A stretch of DNA of 64,000 bases, taken from NCBI RefSeq assembly GCF_034190915.1, contig NW_026947484.1:74727482-74791481 (forward strand), given 5' to 3'. Shown here piece after piece: positions 10,801 through 25,800 of this stretch (position 1 is the first letter of the stretch; every line of letters starts with the position of its first letter). The translations under genes and the position numbers were made by a program. Origin of the DNA: Cavia porcellus (taxonomy: Eukaryota; Chordata; Mammalia; Rodentia; Caviidae). The notes below the pieces were generated by a model that saw only the letters and a list, made by a program, of their open reading frames with translations, was not told where the DNA came from and searched no databases.

Positions 10801-13800
10801 GACATTGACCTCAGATGCTCCTCAACATTGTTCCTGTTCTTCCTAGGGAACTTTATTTAGAGGGGCAAAGTGGTAACATTTTATCATAGACACAGACAGA
10901 ACTCTTCAAAAACCTATTAGCTCTTTGAAGTCTCAGGCCACTTTGTTTCATTCATTTTTGCATTTTGAGAATCTAAAAAATACATTGCAGATACTAATAA
11001 ATGAAGTGCTATTGACAAGGTATTTGGGAATAGCTTTGAATCTACTGAATGTGTTTGTCAGGACAAAACACCTTTTTAGAATTAAATTAGTTTGAAAGAA
11101 TTTTAGTGACCTGTATCTTTCAAGGTTCCCTTTGCTATTTTGACAAGTCCCTGTGTCTATACTGAAGTGATTAGTAGAAAACAGGTTACCTTTGAGCTAT
11201 CCAGGTGAATGTCCAGGAGGAATTTTATTTGAGATCTGCCACTTCCTCCCAATTTATAGCAATGACCTAACCGAAAGTGAGAGATTTGTTTTCTTTCAAT
11301 CTGTAGTTAAGCTGGTTTCCCCAGCTGTAACTATCATTATATTTTTTGACCCTAGAACACCAGTGACATAAAATGTAGTGCCACACACAAAGTCTGAAAA
11401 TCTGTTTTTTATTTTGTTAAAGATATATTTAAAAACCTGTAAACATTCAAAATATTATTTCAACTATTCTTGTTATTAAGAGTTACCCATTAAACAAGAA
11501 GTTTCTCTTTGAGAAAGGATGCTCTGTGAAAGCAGCAATTGTAACTTTAGAGTTGAAATGTTGGAGGGAGGCTGTGCAAAAACATCTTTATATGTGCTAC
11601 GTTGCTTACTGTGGTAAGTCAGATGTCCTACATATTGATTATTAAATCTCTGCCTGCAATGTAAGTTTCCAGCTAAAAGTGGAGGTGGAAGGGCACAGAT
11701 GTTATCGTAGATCAAGATGATCAAATTCTGAAATGAGTTTTGTGTTTTGACATTTATTGGGGTGATTTTTTTTAAAATATAGAAAAGTATAAGGAAACAG
11801 AGACATAGATCTTTTACAGACTCAGAAGAGGACCACCAGATGGGGGAGGACAGGAAGGAAAAAGAGAAAGGGGACATAAGAAGAGTTCAGAGTATTTTTT
11901 CATGTCTGACTCCCTGCTGTGAATGTACTCATTATGTACTGCAGCATTGACTAATAAAAATAAAAATTAAATACAGATTTGCAAAACACTAAATTTTAAA
12001 AATAGAAAAAAATTATTAAAGTGACACTAGCAACATGACTTTAATTGATAATTTGTTTCTGCTCCACATTTATTAGCAGGCAAACATAAACATTTGTTTA
12101 CCTTTTTTAAAACATAGGAATAATGCAAGTGGTTAAAAATTCTTTAGAAGTAAAATTCTTCCTACATATATTCCTCCTTTGAACAGTTTAATATCCTTCC
12201 AAAAATTTTCCAACATAACTATATATCTTTTAAGTAAATTATACAAAAGGCTTTGTGCTGTATGTTGTGTTTAGTGTCCTGCTTTCTATTTATTCAGAGT
12301 ACCTTGGCAACCTTGCTGTGCCAACACACACAGATCTACTTAATTTTTTTTTTTTTTAAGTAGTCTGGCATGTGGATGAGCTGTTACTTTTTGGCCGTTC
12401 TTACATCGATAAACATTTAGATGGGTTCCTGCTTTGTTGCAGTGAACATTCTTTTCATACATTTTAGGATAGGCTAAATTCTGGTCAGTAGAATTATTGA
12501 GTGCAATACAATATTTAAAATTTTTGAAAGATAATTTCACATTGCCATTCAAAGATTAGATCATTTTTTAGTCTTGTTTGCAGAAGTAATCCATCATACT
12601 TTGTTTCCCATATTCTTGCCATTACCACCAAGTTTATATATATATATTGTTTGTTGGTTGGTTGGTTGGTTTTTTCTATAGTAGGTAAGCAAAATATTTT
12701 GAAGAACAGGAAATATGTGGGAGGGAGGTTAGAAAAATTTTGAGGAGGCCAGTATAATCTTTAATTCTTTGTTATGTTTTATGCATTAAAGAGATGAAAT
12801 TGGCCTGATTCCATGTCCTGAAGCAAAATATAACCGGAGTCCCATAGTCCTGGTGGAAAACAAACTCGGTGTGGAGAGCTGGTGCGTCAAGTTTCTTTTA
12901 CCGTACGTCCACAACAAGCTCCTTTTGTACAGAACGAGGAAGCAGTGGCTGAACAAAGATGGTAAGTATGAGCCATCCCTCCCAGTTACTAGAGGCAGCA
13001 TGGGATATAGTGGAAGAACCCTGGTCTGGGTGTTGAGATTCTAGCTTTGGCTCTTCCCTTCACTGCTGGCCAGGCATTTAACATCTCTCATCGAAAGAAG
13101 AATTTGGACTAGATCATTAGTTTTCCGTCTTTACAACTGTAGTGACTGTAAATCAATCCCTTAAACCAGATTCTAGGCTACTGGCTACCACCAGAACAAT
13201 TCTTATTTTAGCTATTGATGTATTGGCATTGTTTGTAAGATTTTATTTGAGGAAAGCATCCTTCTTAAAGTATTCAGCTTTAAAAACAGTTTGACTGTCT
13301 TGGAAGAGGCTTATATTTCATACAAGCCTAACTTCTAATTTCGGATCTTTTAGTGCTTTCCAGACAGTGGAACTTGTTTTTGTAGCTATCCCAGTGAGAT
13401 CGTGGAGATACCATCGTGTGGTAGTTAGGCTGTGATCCAGCATAGTGGCTTGTGACTGTGCTGTTGCGTTGTGAATCCTAACTGAGCTCTGGCCTGCTAA
13501 GTCCTATTCTTGCACTGCAGTGAGCAAAAGAAAGACCATCCCAATATCTGCTGCTTTTATTCCTCGAAACAATTCTTTATTGCAGCAGAAAATTTCTAAT
13601 TATCTCACCTTCTTCTTTTCTTGGTATGCCCCCATACTAAGCCTCTATGTGTACAAATTCTGTTGATTCTTTTGGGCCTACCTCAAGTCTCACCTCTTGC
13701 AGGAGAGTACACATCTAAGGCTATGTCTTCTGCTGTTTTTATAAAACTTCTTGCAGTACCTACAAAAGTGCTCCTTGTAGCTGTAGGCTGATTTTGAACA

Positions 13801-16800
13801 AGAACTTCATTTCCCAGAGAATGTAATTACTGGTGTGATGGCCATTACCACCGGCCTACTCATACCAGAAATTGTTGTAAGTGCTCTGAGGGATCAGAAT
13901 GAATGATAAACGGTCCCACTGTTCTGGAAGTTTATGGTTGAGTGCTAGTCTCTGTAGGGGCAGCAGATAAAGAGTATCATTGATTTCCCAGCACTGACCT
14001 CAACCTACTATCATAATAGATTCAGTAGCAGTTTTCCCTGTTTAGACCGTAAAAATGGGGATGAAGGTTTAATGAGAAATAGTTTCTGTTTGCTGTGGGA
14101 TTGTTTCACACTGGTTTCACACTTGGTTAATACTGTGGTACTTCTTAACGAGAAGGCTATGCCTAAACTCAAACACAATTTGATTCCATGACCAAAGTTT
14201 ATGGCATAAACTTTAATGTGTAAGTTGGGACACAAGACTTAAGTGTAAGGTATATTTGTTTACTTAGAGCCCATTAATTTTCTAGTCTATCACCAAAATG
14301 TAAGTTTCACTAATGGGGAGGTAGAAAGTAGTGCCATGAGAAATCAAGCTTTTTTTTTTTTTTTTTTTTTTGGTAACGGGGGTTGAATTCAGACCATGCG
14401 CTTGCAAGGCAGGCACTTATGCTGCTGAGCTAAATCCCCAGCCCTTGAGCTTGAGCTTTTTTTTTTTTTTTTTTTTTTTTTTGCCAAATGAAGCTTTATT
14501 GTTTGTATTTTGTTGCACAGAAATATTTAATTGGGCTAGTGTATAACTGACTTTGAGGGGCAAGGAGAGATAAAATGATTGTCATAGAAAAGAAGCAATA
14601 CAAATTTTTAAAAGTCAGCCTGAGTATTTCACAACATTAGCTTGTGCCTATTCCTGTGTGCCAGCTCACATACCGTCTTCCTAGTCATCCAAGTTCTTCT
14701 TTGCGATTCTGTTTCTTGTTCTTCTGAATTCTGTACTGTAAGCTTTGCTATCTTCTTCTCACATACTTTTAATCTTGATAATCGCAGGAGGCCTTATATA
14801 GATGCTTAGATGGTTAAACTTACTCATATATCTGTTATCTTAACTTTTGACTTCTGATACAACTATGCATATGTATAGAAGCAACATTTGATTTTACTCT
14901 GTCCTGTATCCTTAGGGAATCAGCTTTTAATTCCACTTGTTTGAGGGGGCAGCATAGTTCAAGGTAGTATCACCTATTGTTCAGCTTATATATGGTCATT
15001 AAAAATGAAGAAATAGCCAGGAATATAGCTCAGCGGCACAGTGCCTGTGTGGAAAACCACAAAGGTCATGAGTTCGATCCCCAGCATCCCCCTGCCTAAA
15101 AAAAAAAATAGAATTAAAAATGAAGAAGTAAATTTCTGGCTTGACAGAAAAAGGTACCTGAAAATACTCACAGGAGAGTATCATGCCAGACTTCTCAGCT
15201 GAAGCAGTTAGACCACAGGGTTGAAGCTTGCTAAAAGAAATGGTCTAGCTTAGTCGGGAAAAATTACTTCATGAAAATGCCATTCCTTTAAAACTATTTT
15301 GCAGCAAATACCGTATGTATAGGAATAGCCATGTGAAGAAAGCTGACAGTACAAAGAATAATTCAGAATGTCAGTGTGCATGACTAGAATCCTGTAAAGG
15401 TGACCATTATTTCTGGAATGGATTTTTTTCTCTTCTTAACCAAACAGAATTCTTTCTTCTATAACCATAGCAAGTTCCTTAGATGTTTGCAACGCATCTG
15501 GTTTAGTTAGGTAGGGGCTGCTGGGGTTTTGGGGGGGGGGGGAGTTTTTTGTTGTTGTTGTTGTTCTTGTTTGTTTTAAGTTGCTGTAATAATAGCCGTA
15601 TTTGGTTTGGGAAAGGAATGATACAGAATTCAGGTTTTTGAGAAATCCATGACAAATCAAAAAAATGAAAAAGTACACAAACATAAGAACCCGGAATCAG
15701 ACACGGCACTGGGAAGACTGACTGGGTAGGGTTGTGCCCGTAGTCTGTGCTCCATCCTGCCCCTCCTGTGCTTTTTAACTCTGCCCTCTCCCTCTTGCTT
15801 ACAACCCCAGACCTCAGTCTCTAAGTCATCTGTCTCTTAAGGGCCATTTTCCGCTATTTCTTCTCTGGCACGACCATCATTATTTCTCAGATGGACAAAT
15901 GTTATTACCTCATAACTGGTCTGTCCTACTTTCAGGCTCCTCTGTGATCCCTGCCTTACATCCCTTATATCTCTAAAGAAGCACCTTAAGCAGTACCTCC
16001 CACCCTCACTTTTGAGGGAGGGTTACCAGAACCTCAGGACCAAACTAGGGGCGCGACATTTCTTTAAAATGTCTTTGAAAAGTGCTTTTCTGAGATACGT
16101 ATTTGCTCATCTTATTTGAATAGGTCTGCTCATCTTATTTCATGCTGCCTGCACCATCAGAGTAGAGTTTAAACTCATTAGCATCATCTTCCAGGCTGTC
16201 TACGTCTCTCCTGCCTCACAAGGGTTTTCCTCCTCTTCACATTTAACATGTGAGGTTGGAGACAAGGAAGCTTGTCTACAGATTTATTTCACTTTGGCTT
16301 GTATAATGTTTTAATAATTGTTCTTAATTAGTTGAATGCATATTTAAAATCAGGATAAAAATCTGGGCTTCTGTCTTCTCTTGAAAAAATCAGGGAGCTT
16401 GTGTGCACAAGTTTCTGCACAGCCATTGGCTGAGCCTCCATCCTCTACTTTTCTTAAATGGGCAAGCCTTCTGGTTTACCACATCTCTTCACACCTTTCA
16501 GACAGTGAGATGTGGTGTCATTTACCTTGTCAGTTTCAATTTTCTCCTTTTTTGACATTCATTTGAACTCCCTGAGGCTTTGCATTTGGAGCCTTTTGAT
16601 ATACATTGTAGCCACAGCCCATGTTACTCCATTCTCTGACATGGCCACGTCCCTCTTACTTTTGTGCTTTTGCTGAGGCCATCCTCATGCCTTAATGTTG
16701 TGATAGGTGAGATCGTTAGCATAAGCACACATGTACACTTCCACTCAACTCTGTGAAGTATTTTTGACTGCTGCAGGAAGCAATAATTTTGCACAGTCCT

Positions 16801-19800
16801 ATGGGAGTTCTTTATTCAGACAGCTTGCATAATAACACTTGCCAAGCTACACTGTAATTGATGATTTAAATAAGATTCTCCCCCTACTGGTTTGTGAGTT
16901 TGGAATAGAGATTATGGCTGATCTCTATTTATGTAGCACATTTCTGTGCTAAAGAGACCCTCACCCAGTGAATAGCAAGGATTTGATAAGCAAGAGTTCT
17001 TAGCTCAGTCTAGCTATCAGCTCTGACTCTGCACTGTAGTAAAAATAACTTTACCTTAATCCTGGCTTCATAAATAATCTAAATGTATTTTGGAGGAAGA
17101 GATTAACCAATGCAAGTTGACTCTGAATTTATTTGTAGATGCATGAAAATCTTTCTCCATCTGTCAGACTCACTGACCATTGTCAGATGCTGCTGGCTCA
17201 GACCTTTTGGGTAAGGCTACAAGAAGAAGTGATACATAGTTGGTGAAATTTAGAGAGTGAAGTAATTACAGTGAGCTCTTGGTTATAAATGTTTATTTTT
17301 GGTGTTTTGGTTTAGTCCTTTCTGCAGAGGGCAGAGTGTTGGCCTGTGGTGGACTGAAGTGGGCAGGGCATCTGCTTTGCAGGAGGATGAATCTGATTTA
17401 AATACTCCACACCAGCTTCCTAATGTGACTCATCAGTGTCTTTAGGCAGATTCCTTCACCTCTGTTTTGTCTCCACACAACTGTAAGGGACACTAGTCAT
17501 TATCTCGGAGACTTCCCTGAGGATCTGGTCCTTTAAATATGTCCATTGATTTCTAACCTAGTTACCATTTGTTGATTATTCCTTTCCCATTTCTGCCATT
17601 CCCACTTCACCCCCACTTCTTGTGTGGGAACTCAGGAAGTTAGTAGTTTTTCAAAGAGAAAGGTCTGTGGTTGTGTCTGTTACTAATTTGGTTACTGATG
17701 GTTCATTAAAGCCATTGATGTTCTAAATCTTGAGATTCTAGGACTCTGGAAATTGGAAAAACTCTTTTGTTCAGGGATTGGGGCCTAGCCAGTTCAGACT
17801 GTTTTCCTTGCTCTAGAAGCATCCAGTCCGAGTATCACTGGAACTGGACTAGGAGACACAGGTTTTGAGATAGGAAGTAGGTGCTGTCCTGATACTTCGT
17901 GTCTGCAGTCATTTAGTACCCCTGTCAGGAAGTACTGTTATTAGCTATGCTTTACAAATGAGTAGGATAGTCTGAAGCATACCCAAGGATTGATTTTCCT
18001 AGGAAGTCCTAGGAGTGATAGAGTGACGCCACTGTAGCCCTCCTAAGGACACAGCCTTTTTCTCGATATAGCCATGAAGTGAAAATTGGGGTTCCGGTTG
18101 CTGTGTTTGTTAGTGTTTGCCATATGCTGTTATACTGAAATCTCTCTTGTGGAGGATGATCTTGTCTTCCTTTGTAGGGGATAGGGAAGGACATTGTGTT
18201 AAAAGTACACGTAATAGCAACTATTATTGGTTATACATTTTCTTTACCTAGTTGTAATGGCTTTTTGAAAAATTGTAGACATCAAAGAGCTTCTAGAAGC
18301 TTTCCCATCGTGTCCAAACTTGTCCATATAGTTGCTTAACTACTTAGTGTTTTTTTTTCCCCCTTTGGTTCTTGTTATTTTATACATTTAGAAATTTAGA
18401 CAGGTTCACTGTAGGAATAACTGCCCCATTTCTGATGACTTTGATATTGAAAATATTCATTCTTGGTGGTGTATACAGCAATCACTGTTTCAGACGGCTA
18501 TGTGGTGAACTGGAGTAAAAAAGTCAGCATGGCTAGCACAGATGGCTATCCTCATTTCACAATTAGTGAAGCAGGTTCAAAGAGGTTAAGTTTTGTAGGG
18601 GTAAGTGGGGGAGCTGGTAAGTGGAGAGCAGAGTTGCTCTTACCTCTCCTTTGTGGTGGGGACTAATACTAGTCCACTAGAGGCCACATCTTACTTGTCT
18701 TCATTCAGTACCTTTTTATTATAGATGCTTACAAAAGTTTGCTAAGTGAATAATTTGAAGATACATTAGTAATTTGAAGATATAAAATGACTCCATAATT
18801 TACAGTCTAATTAACAGGATAATATTTATACAGGTAATGAAATAATGATGCACAAAACATAGATGAAAGCTTTTTCTCACTAGGTAGATCCTTCATGGAG
18901 AAAGATGCGCTTAAGAGATATAAAAAGTTATGTTCTGGGAATTTAGTTGAGCGGCATATGCACCTGCTGAGCAAGTGTGAGACATGAGTTCAATCCTTGG
19001 TACCAAAAAAAAAAGTTAATATGCTGAGTTATAAGAAATTTGTTGCCTGCCTTGCAAGCAGGCAGTCGTGAGTTCGATCCCCGGTACCAATAAAAAGGAA
19101 AAAGACAAAAAAAAAGAAAGAAAGAAATTTGTTATTACTCTTTATTTTGAAACATAGGGAGATATTTCTGGTAGAAAGAATAATAAGCAGATAAATCATG
19201 TTGTGTCTAGAAAGAGAAGGTACTCAGGTAGGAGGTATAGTAAGAAGGTGGTGGGCTTTGATTTCAGTTGGAATTTAGCATGTGATAAGGCACTGGGACC
19301 ATGTGCTTGAAGGGTTCATATTTGGAAGTACACTCTCTCTGCTCCCATATCTCCTTGAGAACAGCCTGTGTATAATTCCATGCCTTTCCCAACGGCCTGC
19401 AGAGCCTGCATCACAATGTTCAGTTCACCTCCTGCAGGGTACCAGTGCAGGGGTTATAGCTGCTTCACAGGCCTCAAAGTATGATGTGTTCTTTACCTCA
19501 CAATTATTTCATTTTGACTTACAGAAGTATTTGTATATATGTTCTCTCCAACTAAAGGTGACCTTATAAAAGGCAAAGTATCTTATTCTTTTAGTCCTAA
19601 GGGACCAGTTTAATCCTTACCCATTGTCAATATTTGGAATATTAGTGGAATTAAATGAGTGTGGTACAGAATATTGTATTATCCTTGGAAAATATTAAAT
19701 TTAGTACCTAAAAGTAGAAAAGATTTATTGAATTATTCTTCAGGGGCATATGATAACTTATGTATATGATAACTTGTGACAGGAAAGAAGTCAGCAAAAT

Positions 19801-22800
19801 GTAGGCTGGTCCTGTTTGTTGCTCATTAATTACATGGGACAGTATGCTCAATAGTAATGAACTCAAGAATTCAAAATAAATGTTATGATCATTTATTAAG
19901 ATAGTGTGACAGTAGAATTATTGATTTTATTAACTACTGTTTACTTATTTATATTTATTTATTGGTACCAGGGATTGAACTCATGAGCTCACACTTGCCA
20001 AGCAGGTGTTTAGGCCACTGGGCTATATCCCTGGCCCTTAACTACAATATTTTTAAATGACCATAGAGTGTACTTACGTGTAAACACTTAAGTACTTTGT
20101 TCTTAGATTTTTAAAAGTTTATCTGTTACTTAAACATGGAAAATGTCCTAATTACTTGTTGTAGAAAGATATTTTAGTTGCAGTCTAATTGATTTGTTAA
20201 ACGCAGTTAAATGTTAACTTGTCACGTGTAATTAGACGATTAGGCAAATTGCTTAAACTTTGTAAATCTCATTTTCTCTGTCTATAAAGTAGAATAAAAA
20301 TATCTTGGAGATTGATTATGAGAATTCAATGAAATAATGTGAAATAAGTACTCAGGTTTAGTACCTAGTGATATAAATAAACTATAGCAATTATTTTTAT
20401 TTAGGTTCTTGACATCAAATATATGCTTGGTAGGGTGACCTAATTTAGTTTATGCCTCTAGTTTTATAATACTTACCTAGAATTTTTTTTCAATTTTAGT
20501 GAGAAAAAAGACAATATGTCCACATTTTCTTTTGTTCTTTTAAAAATATGCTTTAGAACTTACTTAAAAGCTTAAGAATTTTGTCATAATCATAATAGAT
20601 AGCTTTTTAAAAATGAATCTTCATAGGTGAGCTTTAAGTGGTAGACAAGATGAGAAACATTCATGTGAACATAAAATTGTAAATTAAAGTGTAGGTTTTA
20701 ATATCCATCACATTGGTTTTGTTTTGCACTGCTGGAGATCCAACTCAGGGCCAAGGCAAGCGCTGTGCCACTGAGCCACATTGCCATCACTGTCACATGA
20801 GTTTGAACAGCAAAATTATGTGGGTCAGAATTACAAGCAGTCTCTTTACATTACTTCATTGACTTCTCTTAGGTTTACTCATCTTTCTCTTGGCATTATT
20901 AATGATCCATTTGGAGGACAATTTACAAACACCAAGAGCCATGCAGATTTTATGTTACTTTGACATTGTAGTTCTACTTCAGAAACTATATCCAAAGAAA
21001 GGAATCTATATGATAGAAAATCTGTTTAAAAATATAGTGATGTAGTCATTGCTCTGGCCATGTAAAAATATCCACCAGAAAGGAAACATTTTGCAGGAGA
21101 ATGTAATGAGTTACAGTGGGTTGGTTTGTGAGTCGTTTGTCTCCCTTTTGAAAATTTGCACATATTCAGTACTTAGGATATTAATGGAATTAAATGAATT
21201 TTCCCTTGGTTAAATATTAAATCAGTGCCTGAAACTACTGAAAGAAGGAAGTTATATTGTAAAATTATTTAGTGTTAACTTTTAAAAGAGTTTGTTATAA
21301 GTAGAAGAAAGTCTTGAGGATACTTTTCGTACACAGTGTTTCTCTTACAGCTCAGAAGCAGGGTGTCTGTTGTTAAAATTAATATGTCTTGAGGTCCAGA
21401 TTATTATAATGAGAGAGAGTGAGACCTTAAAAGAATCCAGGCTTTGGAGGGTAGGACTATTTGTTTTTAATATGACTTCTTTTTATTTTAGAATTGATAG
21501 ATGTCACGTGTACTCTGCTGCTTCTAAACCCAGATTTTACCACGGCATGGAATGTGAGGTACATAATTTTCATAAGTGATAAGATGAAGTTTGTCCATAT
21601 TTCTGAAGATTTATGAGTTTGAAAGATGTTTGAAAGATGAAATATAAGCTATTATGTCCATGACATCCTATACGTACTTTTACTCATTCTTTCCAATCTC
21701 CATGACAGTTCTGATAAATATTCTGTGTTCTTTTATGCATGTCTGTGTCTGATTTCTATAAATTTTCTTGCCTGAAAAATTTTCATGTTGGATTATAGTA
21801 TACTATTTGGTGCATGCTTTTATTTTCCTTTCTTTTAGGGGAAGTGGGGCATGGGCAGCTGGCATAACTGAGTGGACTGTAAGACACTGATTGGTATTTT
21901 TGAGACACACTTCAGTGCAGAAGAAAATGTGTGGTATGAAGATTCAAAGCTGTAGATTTTAGTCTTGGTTTATCACTAACATTGTGACCGCTGTGGGCAA
22001 ATCTTTAGAGGTTGCTGTCAGTGTTGCAGAGGAAGATCATGTTTTTCAGATTATGTTCTTTGAATCTGAGTATTGCAAATTTTAAACCAATTACTAAATA
22101 GAAATACTACAATTCAGAGAAGGATAATTCTTTCATTGAATATTTTTCAGTTAACATGTATATGTATACATAAAATCCTTTAGATTAGAGAAAAGCAGCA
22201 TACAAATAAATGAAAATCCTGTTGGACAATCTGAATTATTATCTTTTAAGATAACCTAAATCGTATAATTTAATTTTCTGTGCATTTTAAGCAAGGCCAC
22301 ATTTTGAGTTATTGTTTTATAATATTTACTAAATTTTGTATTTATAACTAAGCACTTCTGTATCATTTTCTTAAAGTGTCCTTAAATAATGAATGACCAG
22401 AAATCTAGAATTAAATGTATAGAATGAGATGTAAGGCTTTACATTTGTATACGATTTTAGAGCTGATTTTCTGGTGGAAAGCACTGCAGTAGGTAGGGAG
22501 GGAGTGGACTGTTTATTAAGTGGTTAGTTTATTTCAGGGACTGTGCTGTATAATTCATTGTCTCATGACACAGTACTTGAGAACGTTTGTTTATTCATCT
22601 TGTATTTATTTAGCAACTACTGTGTGCTAGGTTTAGACATTGGAATAGAACCATGAACAAACATATAGAAATCTTTAGTAGTGGACAAAAAATAATAAGG
22701 GCATTCAAAAGTAAAATATGTAGGTCAAGCGGTTGTAAATCGTATGGAGAAAACAAATGAGAAAAGAAGGTAGGAGAAGCCAAAAAGAGCACTCAGAAGT

Positions 22801-25800
22801 GCCATTGCAAGGTTTTGCTCTTGGAAGTGCCCAGGGCCTCCCCCAGCTGCATCTCCAGTTCTCCCACTGCCACCTTCCCCACCTCCCTTTGGAAACAGGG
22901 TCCTACTAAGTTGCCAGGCTGGGCCAAAACCTATGAATCCCCTGCCTCATTATCCCAGAGTGCTAGGCTTACGCCCCTGCCCTGGCTGGTGTTGCTGTTT
23001 TAAATGAGGGCATTTGAGAAAGACCAACACAACGTTAGGGGTCAGAGCATTCCAAGTAAGAGGAGCTGCAGAGAAAAAATCCTTCAGTCGTGCCTGAAGT
23101 GGCCCTGAGTATCTAGGGACAGCAAGAAGGCAGTGCTGCTAGGGTAGCATGGATGAAGAAAAGAGTATTAGATGTGGGCAGAGGGCAGTGGGCCAGGACT
23201 AACAGTGCTGTACAGGTTCACAGAATTGTTACAGTAACTTTGACTTTTATTCTGGTGAGGTAGAAAGTCATTCGAGTTTTTCAAGATGAGAAGGGACAAT
23301 AGCTTAGATTTTAAAACTGGGTCCTGTGTGAGAAATAGACCATACGTGCAGGGAGTGGTTTGGAAGTTAGGAAGAGGTTGCAGTAATTTACATGAAGAGC
23401 TTAGCTGTGGAAATGGTGAGTAGTTGTAAATCTGCCTAGATTTTAAAGCTACAGATGATAAATTAGATGCAAAAAAAAAAAAAAGGAATCAGACCTGAGT
23501 TTGGTTTTGCCTTGAGCTACTGAAAAGAGAGCTGCCATTCTCTGAAAAGGAGATGGTGTGGTTAGAAGTCTGCATTCAGTTGGGGCCATGTGGGTTTTGT
23601 GTCTGTCTAGAGGTGTATTAATCTACAAGGTCAGGGAAATAGTCTGGGCCAGATAAAAATTTAGGAATCACTAGCATACAGATAGTTTTAAAGCTATCAA
23701 ACTTCTCCAAAGAAGCAGGTGCAGGTAGCAAAAACAACCAGTTCAAAGTCTGAACCCTGAGGTACTCCAGTATTTTCTGAAGCCAGAACAGTGACCACTG
23801 GCTGCTCATTTGTGTTGAGCACTTTAAATGTGAGTAGGTTCCATGGAGATGTGCTGGAAATACAACCGTGCACTGCATTTTGAAGACTAAATACCCAAAC
23901 CAGTGAAATATCTCTTTATTTTTAATTACTTGTCGAAATGGTAACATTTTGGATATATTGAATTAAAGTAAATTTATACAGTAATTGTTTTAATATAGCT
24001 GTTAGAAAAACTTTAAATCATGTATGTACTTACTTTGTGACTCACATATTTCTGTTGAGCAGTACTGTTCTAGAGCTTGCAAGATAAGGAAAACAGCAAA
24101 AAGAACTCTTAGGAAGATACTATGAACTTACAGTGGAGAGCTTTTGAAGGTTAGGAATTGTGTCTTTTGTTGTTTTTCTTTTGTTTCTCTAACACTTGGC
24201 ACCTAATAAATATGAAGTTTACAAACTGCGCACTGAAAATAAATTCAGTGAAAAAGAAATGAGTACCTCATGTTTTCACATTCTCATTGTTGGGAATTGA
24301 AAATCCTTTAAAGAGTCCTTACTAGCCAGGCATGATGGCACAACCTGTATCCCATGTTCAGGAGGCTTAGGCAGAAAGATCACAGATTTGGGGTCAACCT
24401 GAGCAAGACCCTGCCTCCAAGAAACAAAAACAGAAAAAACCAAGTTCTTACTAGCATAATGGATAAGCATACATGTCTACGTATGTGCACATATACATGC
24501 ATCTGTATTAAATTCATGTACACTTGTGTTGTTCATTAGATACCTTTATGGTAGTTAAAAGTATCTATGGAGAGAGAATCTGGTCCATAGAACGTAGTTC
24601 TATTTCATCACTTAACTGCAGTTGACTTTTGGCAAAACCTTTAATTTCTCAAGAGTTTTAGTTTATCAAACAAGAGATTTGAACTAAATTAATTTTTAAG
24701 ATTCTTTCAAAGCTGACTCTGATTATGTGTAGTTTGGTTTCTTATGAATGGAAATTGTTTCATAAATCAAACTTTAGTGATGTGTATAACAATAGCCTTG
24801 AAAAATGTTAAACTTTTGTAATAAATGAAAAGGAATCTTGATTTTTAAAAATCCATTGCAGATATATGCTTTGGTAAATTTTGATTTGTTTTCACTGATT
24901 ATCACATTTGAGGACTATACCACAGTTAATGTAGGATGTTGACAATATGGAAATCATGCCTGAATTTTGAACAAAAAACAACCGCCTGGGAAGTAAACTA
25001 GTCTAATCTTGTAAAGTCTGTTACAAACCAAATACTCAGCGTTTTGTAGTATATTTGGTATATTTCTCTACAGTAGTCCTGGAAGACATTGAATGATTTT
25101 TCCTGTATTTTATAGACTTCTAAAAACTAATCTGAATACTCCTGTAGTTCAGTTTCTAAATGTTGCAATCCTAGGGGGGAAATAGAAGTGAGAATAAATT
25201 TTTGAACTGATATGTGATTATAGTAAATGGTACATAGTTTAAAAATCCCCCTGGTTATTAAAAAATGACTGTTTTTGCTTTGAAAGTTGGTGAGTTACTT
25301 GATAATAGAGGTAACTTTATAATAGTGTCCTGCTTTTTCATCAGTCTATGAATTTAAGAGTAAACAACTTCTTTGAGCTACTAGGATAGCTGATACTGAA
25401 CTCCAGTGATTCATGTTCCTTATTCAGCCCATTGACTTAAACTGGTAACTTTGTGTTATGCAGATTTGAGGTTTAGTTCTGACAGTCTGAGTTAGGAAGC
25501 CTTGAGCAAATTACTGAATGTCTCTAATTCTCATGTCTGTAAAATTGAGATAATACAGGGTTAAACCATTCGATTTTTTTTTCTTAGATCAAAAATACTG
25601 TATTTGAATCTCAGCACCTGGGTGCTGATTTCTAACATCATTCTCTAGAAAAGTAGGCTTCTTGGAGAAATAGATGATTCTAGACTTAGGGCAGAAAGTA
25701 TATGTTGTAGTGTGTGTCTTGGGGAGCCAGGAAGTAAGAAAAGTATTTAAATACAGTGTGGTGGGGTTATGTTAAAGGGATACATGAATATGTTTAAAGA

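Larger units (their letters stand above)
4887..12791 (+). other. PTAR1: PTAR1 intron 1 content
   Basis: No further coding exon is visible. It holds the downstream half of the CpG island, T runs at about 5886-5908 and 8979-9003, a 51-bp tandem duplication (6716-6818), a palindromic DNA-transposon relic (7382-7530), MIR-like fragments (about 9110-9235), B1 copies at 9240-9345 (+) and 9499-9634 (-), TTTG-rich sequence near 10580-10615, and possible old LINE sequence near 12260-12520. Confidence 0.8.
12962..21491 (+). other. PTAR1: PTAR1 intron 2 content
   Basis: No coding exon is seen. It carries a MIR copy just after exon 2 (about 12991-13150), an ID SINE in reverse (14350-14444), a probable minus-strand retrocopy 3' end (about 14457-14990), an ID at 15011-15109, a 12-base G run next to GTT repeats (15531-15570), ID copies at 18931-19014, 19045-19121 and 19953-20038, a MIR (about 20233-20392), and an older reverse tRNA-type SINE (about 20712-20788). 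Confidence 0.8.
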
